Source: Falsiroseomonas sp050563525 (GTDB taxonomy: Bacteria > Pseudomonadota > Alphaproteobacteria > Acetobacterales > Acetobacteraceae). From it: 64,000 nucleotides of DNA. The first letter of the stretch is position 1. The number at the start of each line of letters is the position of its first letter. Below the pieces are notes generated by a model. It ran no database searches. It saw only the letters and a list, made by a program, of their open reading frames with translations, and was not told the DNA's origin. The stretch covers positions 744,001-808,000 of the forward strand of contig NZ_JBNXUN010000001.1 of NCBI RefSeq assembly GCF_050563525.1, written 5' to 3'. The translations under genes and the position numbers were made by a program. Positions 39,120 through 47,089 of this stretch are shown here, piece by piece.

Positions 39120-39835
39120 GCGATATCAAGGCCCTGCTGTTCGACGTCTTCGGCACCGTCGTCGACTGGCGCAGCGGCGTGGCGCGGGAGGCGGCGCCGT
39201 TCCTGGCGAAGCACCTGCCGGGCGTGGACCCGGCGGGCTTCGCCGATGCCTGGCGCCGGCGCTACCAGCCGGCGATGGAGCAGGTGCGCAGCGGCGCGCG
39301 ACCCTTCGTGCGGCTGGACGTGCTGCACCGGGAAAACCTGGAGGCGGTGCTGCGCGACCACGGGCTCGACCCGGCGCGCCTGGACCGGGCGGAGCTGGAT
39401 GCGCTGAATCGCGCCTGGCACCGGCTCGACCCCTGGCCGGACAGCGTGGCCGGGCTGCACCGGCTGCGCGCCCGCTTCATCATCGCGCCGCTGTCGAATG
39501 GCAACATCGCGCTGCTGCTGAACATGGCGAAGCGCGCCGGGCTGCCGTGGGATGCGATCCTCGGCTCCGAGGTTTCGCAGGCGTTCAAGCCGAGCCCGGC
39601 CGCCTATCTGCGCACGGCGGAGGTGCTGGGGCTGGAACCGGCGCAGTGCATGCTGGTGGCGGCGCACAACGGCGACTTGGCGGCGGCGCGGAAGACCGGG
39701 TTCCGCACCGCCTTCATCCCCAGGCCGACCGAACATGGCCCAGGGCAGGACAAGGACCTGGCGCCGGCGCAGGATTGGGACTTCGTGGCGGACAGCTTCC
39801 CCAGGTTGGCCGACCTTCTCAACTGCCCGGGTTGA
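39116..39835 (+). CDS. HAD hydrolase, haloacid dehalogenase type II-like
   Basis: A 239-residue HAD-superfamily protein. The nucleophile Asp10 is in LLFDVFGTVVDW. IIAPLSNGNIALLL gives motif II, FKPSPAAYLRTAEVLG gives the motif III lysine, and LVAAHNGDLAAARKTGFRTA gives motif IV. This arrangement fits the L-2-haloacid dehalogenase subgroup, which converts 2-halo acids to 2-hydroxy acids; many members act on other small substrates. It is the last gene of the Ldh-lyase-HAD unit, overlapping the lyase stop (ATGA). Confidence 0.82.
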   Translation: MSDIKALLFDVFGTVVDWRSGVAREAAPFLAKHLPGVDPAGFADAWRRRYQPAMEQVRSGARPFVRLDVLHRENLEAVLRDHGLDPARLDRAELDALNRAWHRLDPWPDSVAGLHRLRARFIIAPLSNGNIALLLNMAKRAGLPWDAILGSEVSQAFKPSPAAYLRTAEVLGLEPAQCMLVAAHNGDLAAARKTGFRTAFIPRPTEHGPGQDKDLAPAQDWDFVADSFPRLADLLNCPG

Positions 39836-39892
39836 TAGAAGCCTGATGCGCCGCAACACTGGCGGCGCATCACGGCAGGCTCCCGACCCTCC

Positions 39893-41074
39893 ATGTCCTT
39901 CCCGCATGACGACGCCGCCTGGGCGGAAACCGCCCGCTTCCTGCGCGGCCGCCTGGCGCCCGCGGACCGGGTGGTGGCGCCGGACCCGTTCCGCTGGGCG
40001 ATTCCGCGCGCCGAGCGCTTCGATGCCGTCGACGGCCGGGCGCCGACGGATTTCGCCTGGGTCGTGGTCCACAAGGGCGAGCTGGACCGGCTGCCGCGCC
40101 CTTTCCTCGATGCGCTGGTGGTGCAGACGGCACCGGTCTTCGCCAATGCCGTCTTCGTGGTGTTCGCGCAGGGTTCTGGGCTCGCCGACCTGACCGAGAC
40201 CGACCATGTGCGCGCCTTCGAGGTGAATTACCGGGCGCTGCCGCCAGCGCCGGGGCCGGTGCTGCAACTGGCCGAGGCACGGCCCGAGCCGGTGGCGCCG
40301 CCCCCCACCCCACGCCTGGTCGCGGCACCGGCGCGGGCGCCTCGGACGGCACGGCCACCCCCGCGCGTCAGCGACGTGCCGCCGCGACCCTGGCTGCTGC
40401 CCGGCGGCGGGCCAGGCGTGGCGCGCGAGAACGCGTTCCAGGCGGAGCTGGACCGACTGATCGTGGACTACCTCGGCCCGGCGACGGGGGAGGCGGTGCT
40501 GGATATCGGCTGCGGCGCCGGCCGGCTGGCGCCGCTGCTGCCGCAGGCCGCGCAGGTGACGGGCATCGACATCTCGCCCGCCGCGATTGCGGCGGCGGAG
40601 GCGCGCCATGCCGGGCTGCGGGCCTTCGGCTTCACCCGGATGGATGCGGCGCGGATGGCCTTCGAGGAGGCGAGCTTCGACACGGGGCTGCTGATCGACA
40701 CGGTGGAGACGCTGGCCGATGTGCCCGCCGTGCTGGCGGAGATTTCACGGGTTCTGGCGCGTGGTGGGCGGCTGATGGTCAGCGCGACGAACCGGGACAG
40801 CCTGGCGCTGCGGGCACAGCGCCGGCTCGGGCTGGCAATTCCGGAGGCCGGCTTCAACGTGGCGGAACTGACCGGCATGGTGCGCGCCGCCGGGCTGGCC
40901 GTGATTCGCAGCGACGGGTGCTTCCTGTCCCCGGGCTGGGCGCTGCCGGGCGCCGCGCCGGGGCTGGCAGCGCTGGAGGAAGACCCGGAATTCATCGAGG
41001 CATCGCGGCTGCTCGGCCGGCGTGCAGGGCCGGAGCACGCGCTGGCCTTCGTGCTGCTGGCGCGCAAGGGCTGA
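39893..41074 (+). CDS. SAM-dependent methyltransferase with unknown N-terminal domain
   Basis: A 393-residue two-part protein. Residues 1-115 form an unfamiliar domain (FLRGRLAPADRVVAPDPFRW ... FAWVVVHKGELDRLPRPFLD). A Pro/Ala-rich linker follows. From about residue 185 there is a class I methyltransferase (AVLDIGCGAGRLAPLLPQ, VTGIDISPAAI, SFDTGLLIDTVETLADV), with a UbiG/COQ3-like order of motifs. The substrate is not evident. It follows the HAD gene after a 57-base gap with its own start (ATG 39893). It is convergent with the Bug receptor gene. Confidence 0.78.
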   Translation: MSFPHDDAAWAETARFLRGRLAPADRVVAPDPFRWAIPRAERFDAVDGRAPTDFAWVVVHKGELDRLPRPFLDALVVQTAPVFANAVFVVFAQGSGLADLTETDHVRAFEVNYRALPPAPGPVLQLAEARPEPVAPPPTPRLVAAPARAPRTARPPPRVSDVPPRPWLLPGGGPGVARENAFQAELDRLIVDYLGPATGEAVLDIGCGAGRLAPLLPQAAQVTGIDISPAAIAAAEARHAGLRAFGFTRMDAARMAFEEASFDTGLLIDTVETLADVPAVLAEISRVLARGGRLMVSATNRDSLALRAQRRLGLAIPEAGFNVAELTGMVRAAGLAVIRSDGCFLSPGWALPGAAPGLAALEEDPEFIEASRLLGRRAGPEHALAFVLLARKG

Positions 41075-41104
41075 GCCCCCGGCGCCAGCAGGCGGCGGCA
41101 TGCC

Positions 41105-42100
41105 TCAGCCGGAGGCAATGCCGCCCTCGCGGATGATCGGCGTCCAGCGCGCCACCTCGCGGGCGATATGGGCCGCGAAATCGGCTGGGCTGCCGCCGAC
41201 CACGGCACCAGCCTGGGTGTCGAAGATGCGCTGCTTCACGTCCGGCATCGCGGCGATGCGGGCGAACACCTCGTTGATCCGCTGCGCCAAGGCGGGCTCC
41301 ATGCCGGCAGGCGCCACGATACCGTGCCACACAGCGGTCTCGAAGCCGGGCAGCACGGTGGAAACAGCGGGCACGTCGGGCAGCAGCGGCGTGCCACTGG
41401 CATTGCCGATGCCGAGCGCACGGGCATTGCCCTGGCGGATCTGGCCGATGCCGGAGGAGACCGTCGGGAAGCCAAACTGCGCGTCGCCGCGGATCAGCGC
41501 CGTCACCATCTCGGCGCCCGAGCGGTAGGGCACGTGCACCATCTTGATGTCGGCCTCCTTCAGGAACAGCGCCATGAACAGGTGGCTGCCATTGCCGTTG
41601 CCGGCGGAGGAATAGGTGAAGCCATCCGGCCGGGCCTTGGCCTGGGCGATCACCTCCCGCATGTCCTTCGCCGTGACACTGGGATGCGCCATGAGGACGG
41701 CGGGCAGGTTGACCAGGTGGATGATGGGCGTGAAGGCGGTGGGCGGGTCGTAGGACAGGCTCGGGATCAACTCCTTGCCGATGGCATTGGCGCCGACATC
41801 GGCCATCATCAGGGTCAGGCCATCCGGCTTCTCCCGCGCCACCACGGCGCCGGCGATCGTGCCGCCAGCCCCGGCGCGGTTTTCCACCACCAGGGTCTGG
41901 CCGCCAGTGACCTCGGGGAACTTGGCGGCGACGGTGCGGGACAGCGTGTCGATGGCGCCGCCGGCCCCGAAGGGCACGATCAGGCGGATCGGGCGATCCG
42001 GCCATGGGGATTGCGCGCGCGCGGCGCCGCTGGAAACCGCCGGGGCAGCGAGGGCGCCGAGACCAACCAGCACGTGTCGACGCAACAGCTTGGACGACAT
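41105..42100 (-). CDS. Bug/TctC-family tripartite tricarboxylate transporter receptor
   Basis: A 331-residue periplasmic receptor of the Bug family, very abundant in this type of bacterium. After an RR-containing signal (LLRRHVLVGLGALAAPA ... AARAQ) comes WPDRPIRLIVPFGAGGAIDT, the family signature. VVENRAGAGGTIAGAVVA and VPYRSGAEMVTALIRGD are also standard. The ATG at 42100 has GGGAGGAAC upstream. No TctA/TctB membrane genes are near, so it is an orphan receptor. It is divergent from the DUF1028 gene with about 108 bases between them. Confidence 0.92.
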   Translation of the reverse strand: MSSKLLRRHVLVGLGALAAPAVSSGAARAQSPWPDRPIRLIVPFGAGGAIDTLSRTVAAKFPEVTGGQTLVVENRAGAGGTIAGAVVAREKPDGLTLMMADVGANAIGKELIPSLSYDPPTAFTPIIHLVNLPAVLMAHPSVTAKDMREVIAQAKARPDGFTYSSAGNGNGSHLFMALFLKEADIKMVHVPYRSGAEMVTALIRGDAQFGFPTVSSGIGQIRQGNARALGIGNASGTPLLPDVPAVSTVLPGFETAVWHGIVAPAGMEPALAQRINEVFARIAAMPDVKQRIFDTQAGAVVGGSPADFAAHIAREVARWTPIIREGGIASG

Positions 42101-42208
42101 GTTTCGTTCCTCCCTTGAGATATTGGAAGCAAAATGACCCAGCGCGGACTGGCGCGCAACCGCGGAAGGCCATCTAGTGTGGTGCCCTCGGGAATCGGAA
42201 AGCCTGCC

Positions 42209-42928
42209 ATGACCTGGTCCATCGTAGCCCACGACCCGGAAACCGGTGCCTTCGCGGTGGCCGTCACCACCTGCGCCTTCGCCGTCGGCGCTTCCTGCCC
42301 CTTCGTGCGGTCCGGCGTCGGCGCCGTGTCAACGCAGTCCATGACCAACCGGTACCTGGGGCCGGCGGTGCTGGACGGCTTGGCGCGTGGCCTCTCGCCA
42401 GCGGCGGCCATCGAGGGGGCGCTGGCGGGTGACGAGGGGCGCGGCCTGCGGCAGGTCCATGCGGTGGACCGGCACGGGCGCAGCGCCGCCTACACGGGTG
42501 GCAACTGCGTCGAGTGGTGCGGCGACGTAACCTCCGCCCATGTCTCCTTCGCCGGCAACATGCTGGCCGGGCCGGCGGTGCTGGCGGATACCTATGCGGC
42601 CTTCGTGGCGAACCCGGACCTTGTGATGGCGGAACGCCTGCTGGCGGCGCTGGATGCCGGGGAGGCGGCGGGCGGCGACCGGCGCGGCCGCCAATCCGCG
42701 GCGCTGGTGCTGACCACCACGGAGGATTTTCCGGACCTCTCGCTGCGCGTCGATGACCATGCGCTGCCGCTGGTGGAGTTGCGCCGGCTCTACGGCATCT
42801 GGCTGCGCGACCGCGCGCCGGGGCTGCGCGACCAGCCCTCCAAGGCGCGGCCTTCGGGGATCACGGACCTGGACGGCATCGAGCAGCGCTGGATAGCCAA
42901 GGGGCTGGACCTCCGGTTGCGGCGCTGA
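42209..42928 (+). CDS. DUF1028 family protein (Ntn-hydrolase-like)
   Basis: A 239-residue DUF1028 protein. The diagnostic N-terminus is MTWSIVAHDPETGAFAVAVT, followed by TCAFAVGASCPFVRSGVGAV and the STQSMTNRYLGPAVLDGLARG segment. The N-terminal threonine or a nearby residue is thought to act as nucleophile in this Ntn-hydrolase-like group, but no reaction is established. Members often sit next to peptide or amidase genes. Here it lies between an orphan Bug receptor and an MFS transporter. I chose the ATG at 42209 because it begins the conserved domain. Confidence 0.88.
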   Translation: MTWSIVAHDPETGAFAVAVTTCAFAVGASCPFVRSGVGAVSTQSMTNRYLGPAVLDGLARGLSPAAAIEGALAGDEGRGLRQVHAVDRHGRSAAYTGGNCVEWCGDVTSAHVSFAGNMLAGPAVLADTYAAFVANPDLVMAERLLAALDAGEAAGGDRRGRQSAALVLTTTEDFPDLSLRVDDHALPLVELRRLYGIWLRDRAPGLRDQPSKARPSGITDLDGIEQRWIAKGLDLRLRR

Positions 42929-42957
42929 CTGACGCTCCGCGTCACGGGCCGGTGACC

Positions 42958-44163
42958 ATGCCGAGACCCTGGGTCGCGGCACTTTCGGCCACGCTGCTGA
43001 TGCAGACGGTGGGCACCTTCCTGAGCCAGGCGGTGCCGGTGGTGGCGCCGCTGATGACGGCGGAACTCGGTCTGCCGCCGGAGAGCATCGGCAATTTCTC
43101 CAGCCTGAATACCCTGGGCGCGATCCTGTTCCTGCTGTTCGGCACGCCGCTGGTGGCGCGCTTCGGGCCGTTGCGGATGCTGCAGGGGGGTGCGCTGCTC
43201 GGCAGCCTGGCCTTGGCGGCGGCGGCCGGCGGAGTGGTCTGGCTGCTGCCGCTGGCGGCGCTGCTGATGGGCGTGGGCTATGGCCCCACCGGGCCGGCCG
43301 GCAGCCGCATCCTGCAGGCCACCGCCCCGCCGCGGCACCGGGTGCTGATCTTCTCCGTCAAGCAGGCCGGCGCCCCGGCGGGCGGCGCACTGGCCGGCTT
43401 CATCGCAGCGCCCATTGCGGCGCTGTATGGCTGGCAGGCAGCGCTGCTGGTGGGCATCGTCGTGGCGCTCGCCTGCGCCGTCGCGATCCAGCCGATGCGC
43501 GCCACGCTGGATGCCGAGCGTGACCCCGCGCGGCCGCTGCGGGAGGCCTTCGCGCTGAAGCGGCTCGGCGCGCCGCTGGCGGCGTTGCGGATGCATCCCG
43601 TGCTGCCACGGCTGACCTTGCAGGCCTTCGCCTTCGCCGCGTTGCAGGGCAGCCTGTTCAGCTTCACCGTGACCTGGCTTGTGCAGGAACATGGCGCCAG
43701 CCTGACTGCGGCCGGCGGCCTGTTCGCCGCGATGCAGCTGGCCGGCGTCGTCGGGCGGCTGGTGCTGGGGTGGGCGGCGGACAGGCTGGGCGATGCGACG
43801 CGCAGCCTGGCGGTGCACGGGCTGGTGGCGGCGGCGCTTTCGGCCGCCTGGGTGCTGGCCGGGCCGGGCGCGCCGGGCTGGCTCGGGCTGCTGTTGGCCA
43901 TGGCGTCGGGCTTCACCGCGGCAAGCTGGAACGGGATCTTCCTGGCGGAGGTTGCTCGCGTTTCGCCGCCGGACCGGGTGGCGGAGGCATCTTCCGGCGC
44001 CATCCTGCTGTGCTTCCTGGGCTACCTGACGGCGCCTGCCGCCTTCGCCTGGACTGTGTCCGCCACCGGAAGCTGGGTGCTGCCCTTCCTGGTGGGCTGT
44101 GGGTTGCTCGCGGTGGTGTCGCTGCTGGTACTGTGGGGTGGACGGCGCGGCGCCACCGGCTAA
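42958..44163 (+). CDS. MFS transporter
   Basis: A 401-residue membrane protein with 12 predicted hydrophobic segments. TLGAILFLLFGTPLVARFGP carries the family's first cytoplasmic loop, although the usual GxxxDRxGRR motif is reduced to FGTPLVARFGPLR. The second half has LVLGWAADRLGDATRSLA, a good copy of that motif. The substrate is unknown. The start is either the ATG at 42958 or a GTG at 42952. It is probably co-transcribed with the DUF1028 gene and the Gfo/Idh gene. Confidence 0.88.
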   Translation: MPRPWVAALSATLLMQTVGTFLSQAVPVVAPLMTAELGLPPESIGNFSSLNTLGAILFLLFGTPLVARFGPLRMLQGGALLGSLALAAAAGGVVWLLPLAALLMGVGYGPTGPAGSRILQATAPPRHRVLIFSVKQAGAPAGGALAGFIAAPIAALYGWQAALLVGIVVALACAVAIQPMRATLDAERDPARPLREAFALKRLGAPLAALRMHPVLPRLTLQAFAFAALQGSLFSFTVTWLVQEHGASLTAAGGLFAAMQLAGVVGRLVLGWAADRLGDATRSLAVHGLVAAALSAAWVLAGPGAPGWLGLLLAMASGFTAASWNGIFLAEVARVSPPDRVAEASSGAILLCFLGYLTAPAAFAWTVSATGSWVLPFLVGCGLLAVVSLLVLWGGRRGATG

Positions 44164-44192
44164 ACCGCCTGCGGCAATCAGGGAAGCGCAGC

Positions 44193-45158
44193 ATGGCGGT
44201 CACGCTCGGCATCGTCGGTTTCGGCATCATGGGGGAACGCCTGCTGCGCGCGGCTCTGGCGCATGACCAGGCGGTGATCCGGCCGGTCGCGGTGTGGGAC
44301 CCCTCCCCGGCCGCCGCCGCGCGGCTGGCGGAGGTGGCGCCGGGACTGCCGATGCTCGACAGCCCGGCGGCGGTGATCGCGGCCTGCGAGGCGCTGTACG
44401 TCGCCTCCCCGCCCAGCTCTCACCTGGACCACGCCGGCGCGGCCTTTGCCGCCGGGCGCGCCGCCTTCCTGGAAAAGCCACTGGCGGCGGACCTCGCTGC
44501 GGCGCGCAGCTTCGTGGCGGCGGCGGAGGCCAGCGGGGCGCGGGCAGCGGTGAACTTCCCGATGGCGTCCTCTCCGGCCGTCGCGCAGCTAGGCGCCTGG
44601 CGTGCGGGCCTCGGCGCGCCGCGCGCGCTGGGCATCCGCGCGGAATTCGCCACTTGGCCGCGCGGCTGGCAGCAGGGTGCGGCCGGCTGGCTTGCGAAGC
44701 GGGCGGAGGGTGGCTTCACGCGGGAGGTGCTGTCCCACTTCCTGTTCCTGACGCGCCGGCAACTCGGCCCGCTGCAATTGCTGGAACGCGACGCCACCTT
44801 CCCGCCCGGCGACGGCGCGGAGACGGCGGTGCGCGCGCGGCTGCTGGCGGGCGGCGTGCCGGTGACGGTGGAGGGCCGGGTCGGCGGGACCGACCGCGAC
44901 GAGGCGAATGAATGGCGGCTGGACGGTGCGGCGGGCAGCATCCGCCTGCGTGACTGGTCGCTGGCGGAACGGCTGGAGGCGGACGGCGCCTTCCGCCCGG
45001 CGCCCGACGCGCTGCCGAATGAGCGGATGCGGCCGATGGTGCTGCGCGGGCAGCTCGACAAGCTGGCGGCCCTGACGCGCGGGCAGCCGCAGGATTTGGC
45101 GACGCTGCGGGAGGCGCTGGAGGTGCAGGAGGTGGTGGAGGCGATCCTTGGCCTTTAA
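44193..45158 (+). CDS. Gfo/Idh/MocA family oxidoreductase
   Basis: A 321-residue NAD(P)-dependent dehydrogenase. The Rossmann motif TLGIVGFGIMGERLLRAAL is at the N-terminus. The EKPLAADLAAARSFV motif, with the catalytic lysine region of the family, is at roughly residue 95. The C-terminal part is the alpha/beta domain that binds a sugar or cyclitol-type substrate. It overlaps the next gene by 11 bases. What it oxidises is not clear from context. Confidence 0.85.
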   Translation: MAVTLGIVGFGIMGERLLRAALAHDQAVIRPVAVWDPSPAAAARLAEVAPGLPMLDSPAAVIAACEALYVASPPSSHLDHAGAAFAAGRAAFLEKPLAADLAAARSFVAAAEASGARAAVNFPMASSPAVAQLGAWRAGLGAPRALGIRAEFATWPRGWQQGAAGWLAKRAEGGFTREVLSHFLFLTRRQLGPLQLLERDATFPPGDGAETAVRARLLAGGVPVTVEGRVGGTDRDEANEWRLDGAAGSIRLRDWSLAERLEADGAFRPAPDALPNERMRPMVLRGQLDKLAALTRGQPQDLATLREALEVQEVVEAILGL

Positions 45159-45798
45159 GCGACGCGCCCTACTGGCGGCGCTGGTGGCCTCGGGTCCGGC
45201 GGCCGCCCAGCAGCGCCTGGTGCCGCGGCGTGTCGACAGCCCCGAGGGTTTGGCGCTGGTCGAGGCGCTGCGCGGCGGCGGGCTGGTGATGTTCTTCCGC
45301 CATGCTGACACGCGCGGCGAGCCTTGCGACCGCAGCTTCCGCATCGGCGACCGCGCCGGGCAACGCAACATCGGGCCGGTAGGCCGGGCGCAGGCGGCGC
45401 GGATCGGGCCTGCCCTGGCTGAATTGGGCATTCCCGTCAGCCGGCCGGTGCTGGCGGGCCCGGTGTTCCGGGCGCGGGATACCGCCGAACTCGCCTTCGG
45501 TACGGAACACGTTGCGGTGACTAACAGGCTTCTGGCGGACGACTATTCCGGCGGCCGCCTGGCCTGGGTGCTGGCCGAGCACAGGCGGCTTTTCTCCGCC
45601 CCCGTCCCGCCCGGCGGCAACCGCGTCCTGGTCGGCCACCGGACGCCCGCCATCATGGTGGCCGGCGAGTCGGTCGGCGGGCGCGCCTTTCCGGAGGGCG
45701 CGACGCTGGTGCTGCGGCCGCTGGGCGAAGACTTCGAAGTTCTGGGAATCCTGGACCTGGTGCCGCTGCCCGGCGGCGGGTTCCATATGTGCGGCTGA
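45148..45798 (+). CDS. Secreted histidine phosphatase family protein
   Basis: A 216-residue protein of the phosphoglycerate-mutase-like superfamily with a signal peptide (RRALLAALVASGPAAAQQ). The catalytic Arg51-His52 pair is in MFFRHADTRGEP, the second histidine in VLVGHRTPAIM, and FRARDTAELAFG is the expected middle motif. It probably removes phosphate from a periplasmic substrate. The start is a TTG at 45148 inside the preceding gene, with GGTGGAGG upstream; no ATG is suitable. It ends the four-gene run that begins with the DUF1028 gene. Confidence 0.83.
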   Translation: MAFKRRALLAALVASGPAAAQQRLVPRRVDSPEGLALVEALRGGGLVMFFRHADTRGEPCDRSFRIGDRAGQRNIGPVGRAQAARIGPALAELGIPVSRPVLAGPVFRARDTAELAFGTEHVAVTNRLLADDYSGGRLAWVLAEHRRLFSAPVPPGGNRVLVGHRTPAIMVAGESVGGRAFPEGATLVLRPLGEDFEVLGILDLVPLPGGGFHMCG

Positions 45799-45877
45799 AC
45801 ATCCGCCAAGCCCTCATGACGGATTCCTGACGCGGCCGGAGAGGCAACCGCTTGCCGATCCAGGCTTTTGGGCCCGC

Positions 45878-47035
45878 ATGTCCACCAACACCCAGGCCGA
45901 CCCCCAGGAATTGCTGGCGCAGCAGGCGGCTCTCGCCCGGTTCGGCGAGTTCGCGCTGCGCTGCGATGATCTCGGCGACATCCTTCACGAAGCCTGCCGC
46001 CTGGTGGGCGAGGCGCTTGGCACCGACCTCGCCAAGGTGGTGGAATTGCAGCCCGATGGGCTGACCCTCCTGGTGCGCGAAGGTGTCGGCTGGAAGCCCG
46101 GCGTGGTGGGCGGGGTCCGCACGGATATGGCGCATGGGCCGGAGGGGCTGGCGCTCCGTACCGGGCAGGCGGTTGTCTCGCCCGACCTGAACCGGGAGGA
46201 CCGCTTCGAGATCCCGGACTTCGTGCGCGAGCATGGCAGCCAGTCGGCGGTCTGCGTCGTCATCATGGGCGTGGACGGCACGCCGCCCTATGGCGTGCTG
46301 CAGGTGGACAGCCGTCAGCGGGAGGCGTTCGGGCCGCCCGACATCTCCTTCCTGCAGACCTACGCCAACATGCTGGCCTCCGCCGTCGGCCGGCTGCGCG
46401 CCAGCGCGGAGCTGCGCCGCAAGGCAGAGGACAACGAGCGCCTGCTGCGGGAATTGCAGCATCGGGTGAAGAACAATCTGCAGGTCATGGTGGCAATGCT
46501 GGACCTGCAATCGCGCCAGCTCCGCGCGCCGGAAAGCAGGGCGGCGATGCGCGGCGTGGCGCGGCGGGTGGAGGCGCTGCGCCTGCTGCACGACAAGCTG
46601 CATCTGTCCGGCGAGGTGGACCAGATCGATCTCGGCGAATACCTGGCGCAGCTCAGCGCCGGGCTGCTCGGCTTCCATGAGGGCGGCGCGGCACGCATCC
46701 AGCTGGTGCTGGAAGTGCAGCACGGGCTGATCGCCTCCCCCGACCAGGCGGCGCCGTTAGGCCTCGCGGTCAACGAGTTCATCACCAACAGCCTGAAGCA
46801 CGCCTTCGGCAACGGGCCGGGCCGGGTCGGGCTGAAGCTGGAGGCGGAGTCGGTGCAGCGCGCCAAGCTCAGCCTGTGGGACAACGGCCAGGGGCTGCCA
46901 TTGCCGCGGAAGACGAGCGGCACCGGCATGCGGATGATCGACAGTTTCGGCCGCCAGCTCGGCTCCGCCGTGCATTGGAACAGCGACAGCGGCGGCACGC
47001 GGCTGGAAATGACGATCCGGCTGCGGTCCGGCTAG
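45878..47035 (+). CDS. Sensor histidine kinase, GAF plus HisKA_2/HWE type
   Basis: A 385-residue cytoplasmic kinase. A GAF sensor domain occupies about residues 20-175. The dimerisation/phosphoacceptor helix has His195 in LLRELQHRVKNNLQVMVAML, the HisKA_2 signature. The N box is in LAVNEFITNSLKHAFGNGPG, and the ATP lid is short (SGTGMRMIDSFGRQLGS), as in HWE/HisKA_2 kinases. There are no membrane segments. No response regulator gene is adjacent, so it is an orphan; in alphaproteobacteria such kinases often feed the PhyR/EcfG general stress response. Confidence 0.92.
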   Translation: MSTNTQADPQELLAQQAALARFGEFALRCDDLGDILHEACRLVGEALGTDLAKVVELQPDGLTLLVREGVGWKPGVVGGVRTDMAHGPEGLALRTGQAVVSPDLNREDRFEIPDFVREHGSQSAVCVVIMGVDGTPPYGVLQVDSRQREAFGPPDISFLQTYANMLASAVGRLRASAELRRKAEDNERLLRELQHRVKNNLQVMVAMLDLQSRQLRAPESRAAMRGVARRVEALRLLHDKLHLSGEVDQIDLGEYLAQLSAGLLGFHEGGAARIQLVLEVQHGLIASPDQAAPLGLAVNEFITNSLKHAFGNGPGRVGLKLEAESVQRAKLSLWDNGQGLPLPRKTSGTGMRMIDSFGRQLGSAVHWNSDSGGTRLEMTIRLRSG

Positions 47036-47049
47036 GCGCCTAGACGCAG

Positions 47050-47087
47050 TTTCCTGGTCGTCCGGCGTACGCGCCGGACCTGGAAAT
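47050..47087. terminator. Bidirectional stem-loop between the sensor kinase and pobA
   Basis: GTCCGGCG and CGCCGGAC pair perfectly around TACG (47060-47079). Outside them TTTCC and GGAAA add more pairing with one bulge. It lies between two convergent stop codons and probably ends both transcripts. Confidence 0.7.
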
Positions 47088-47089
47088 GC

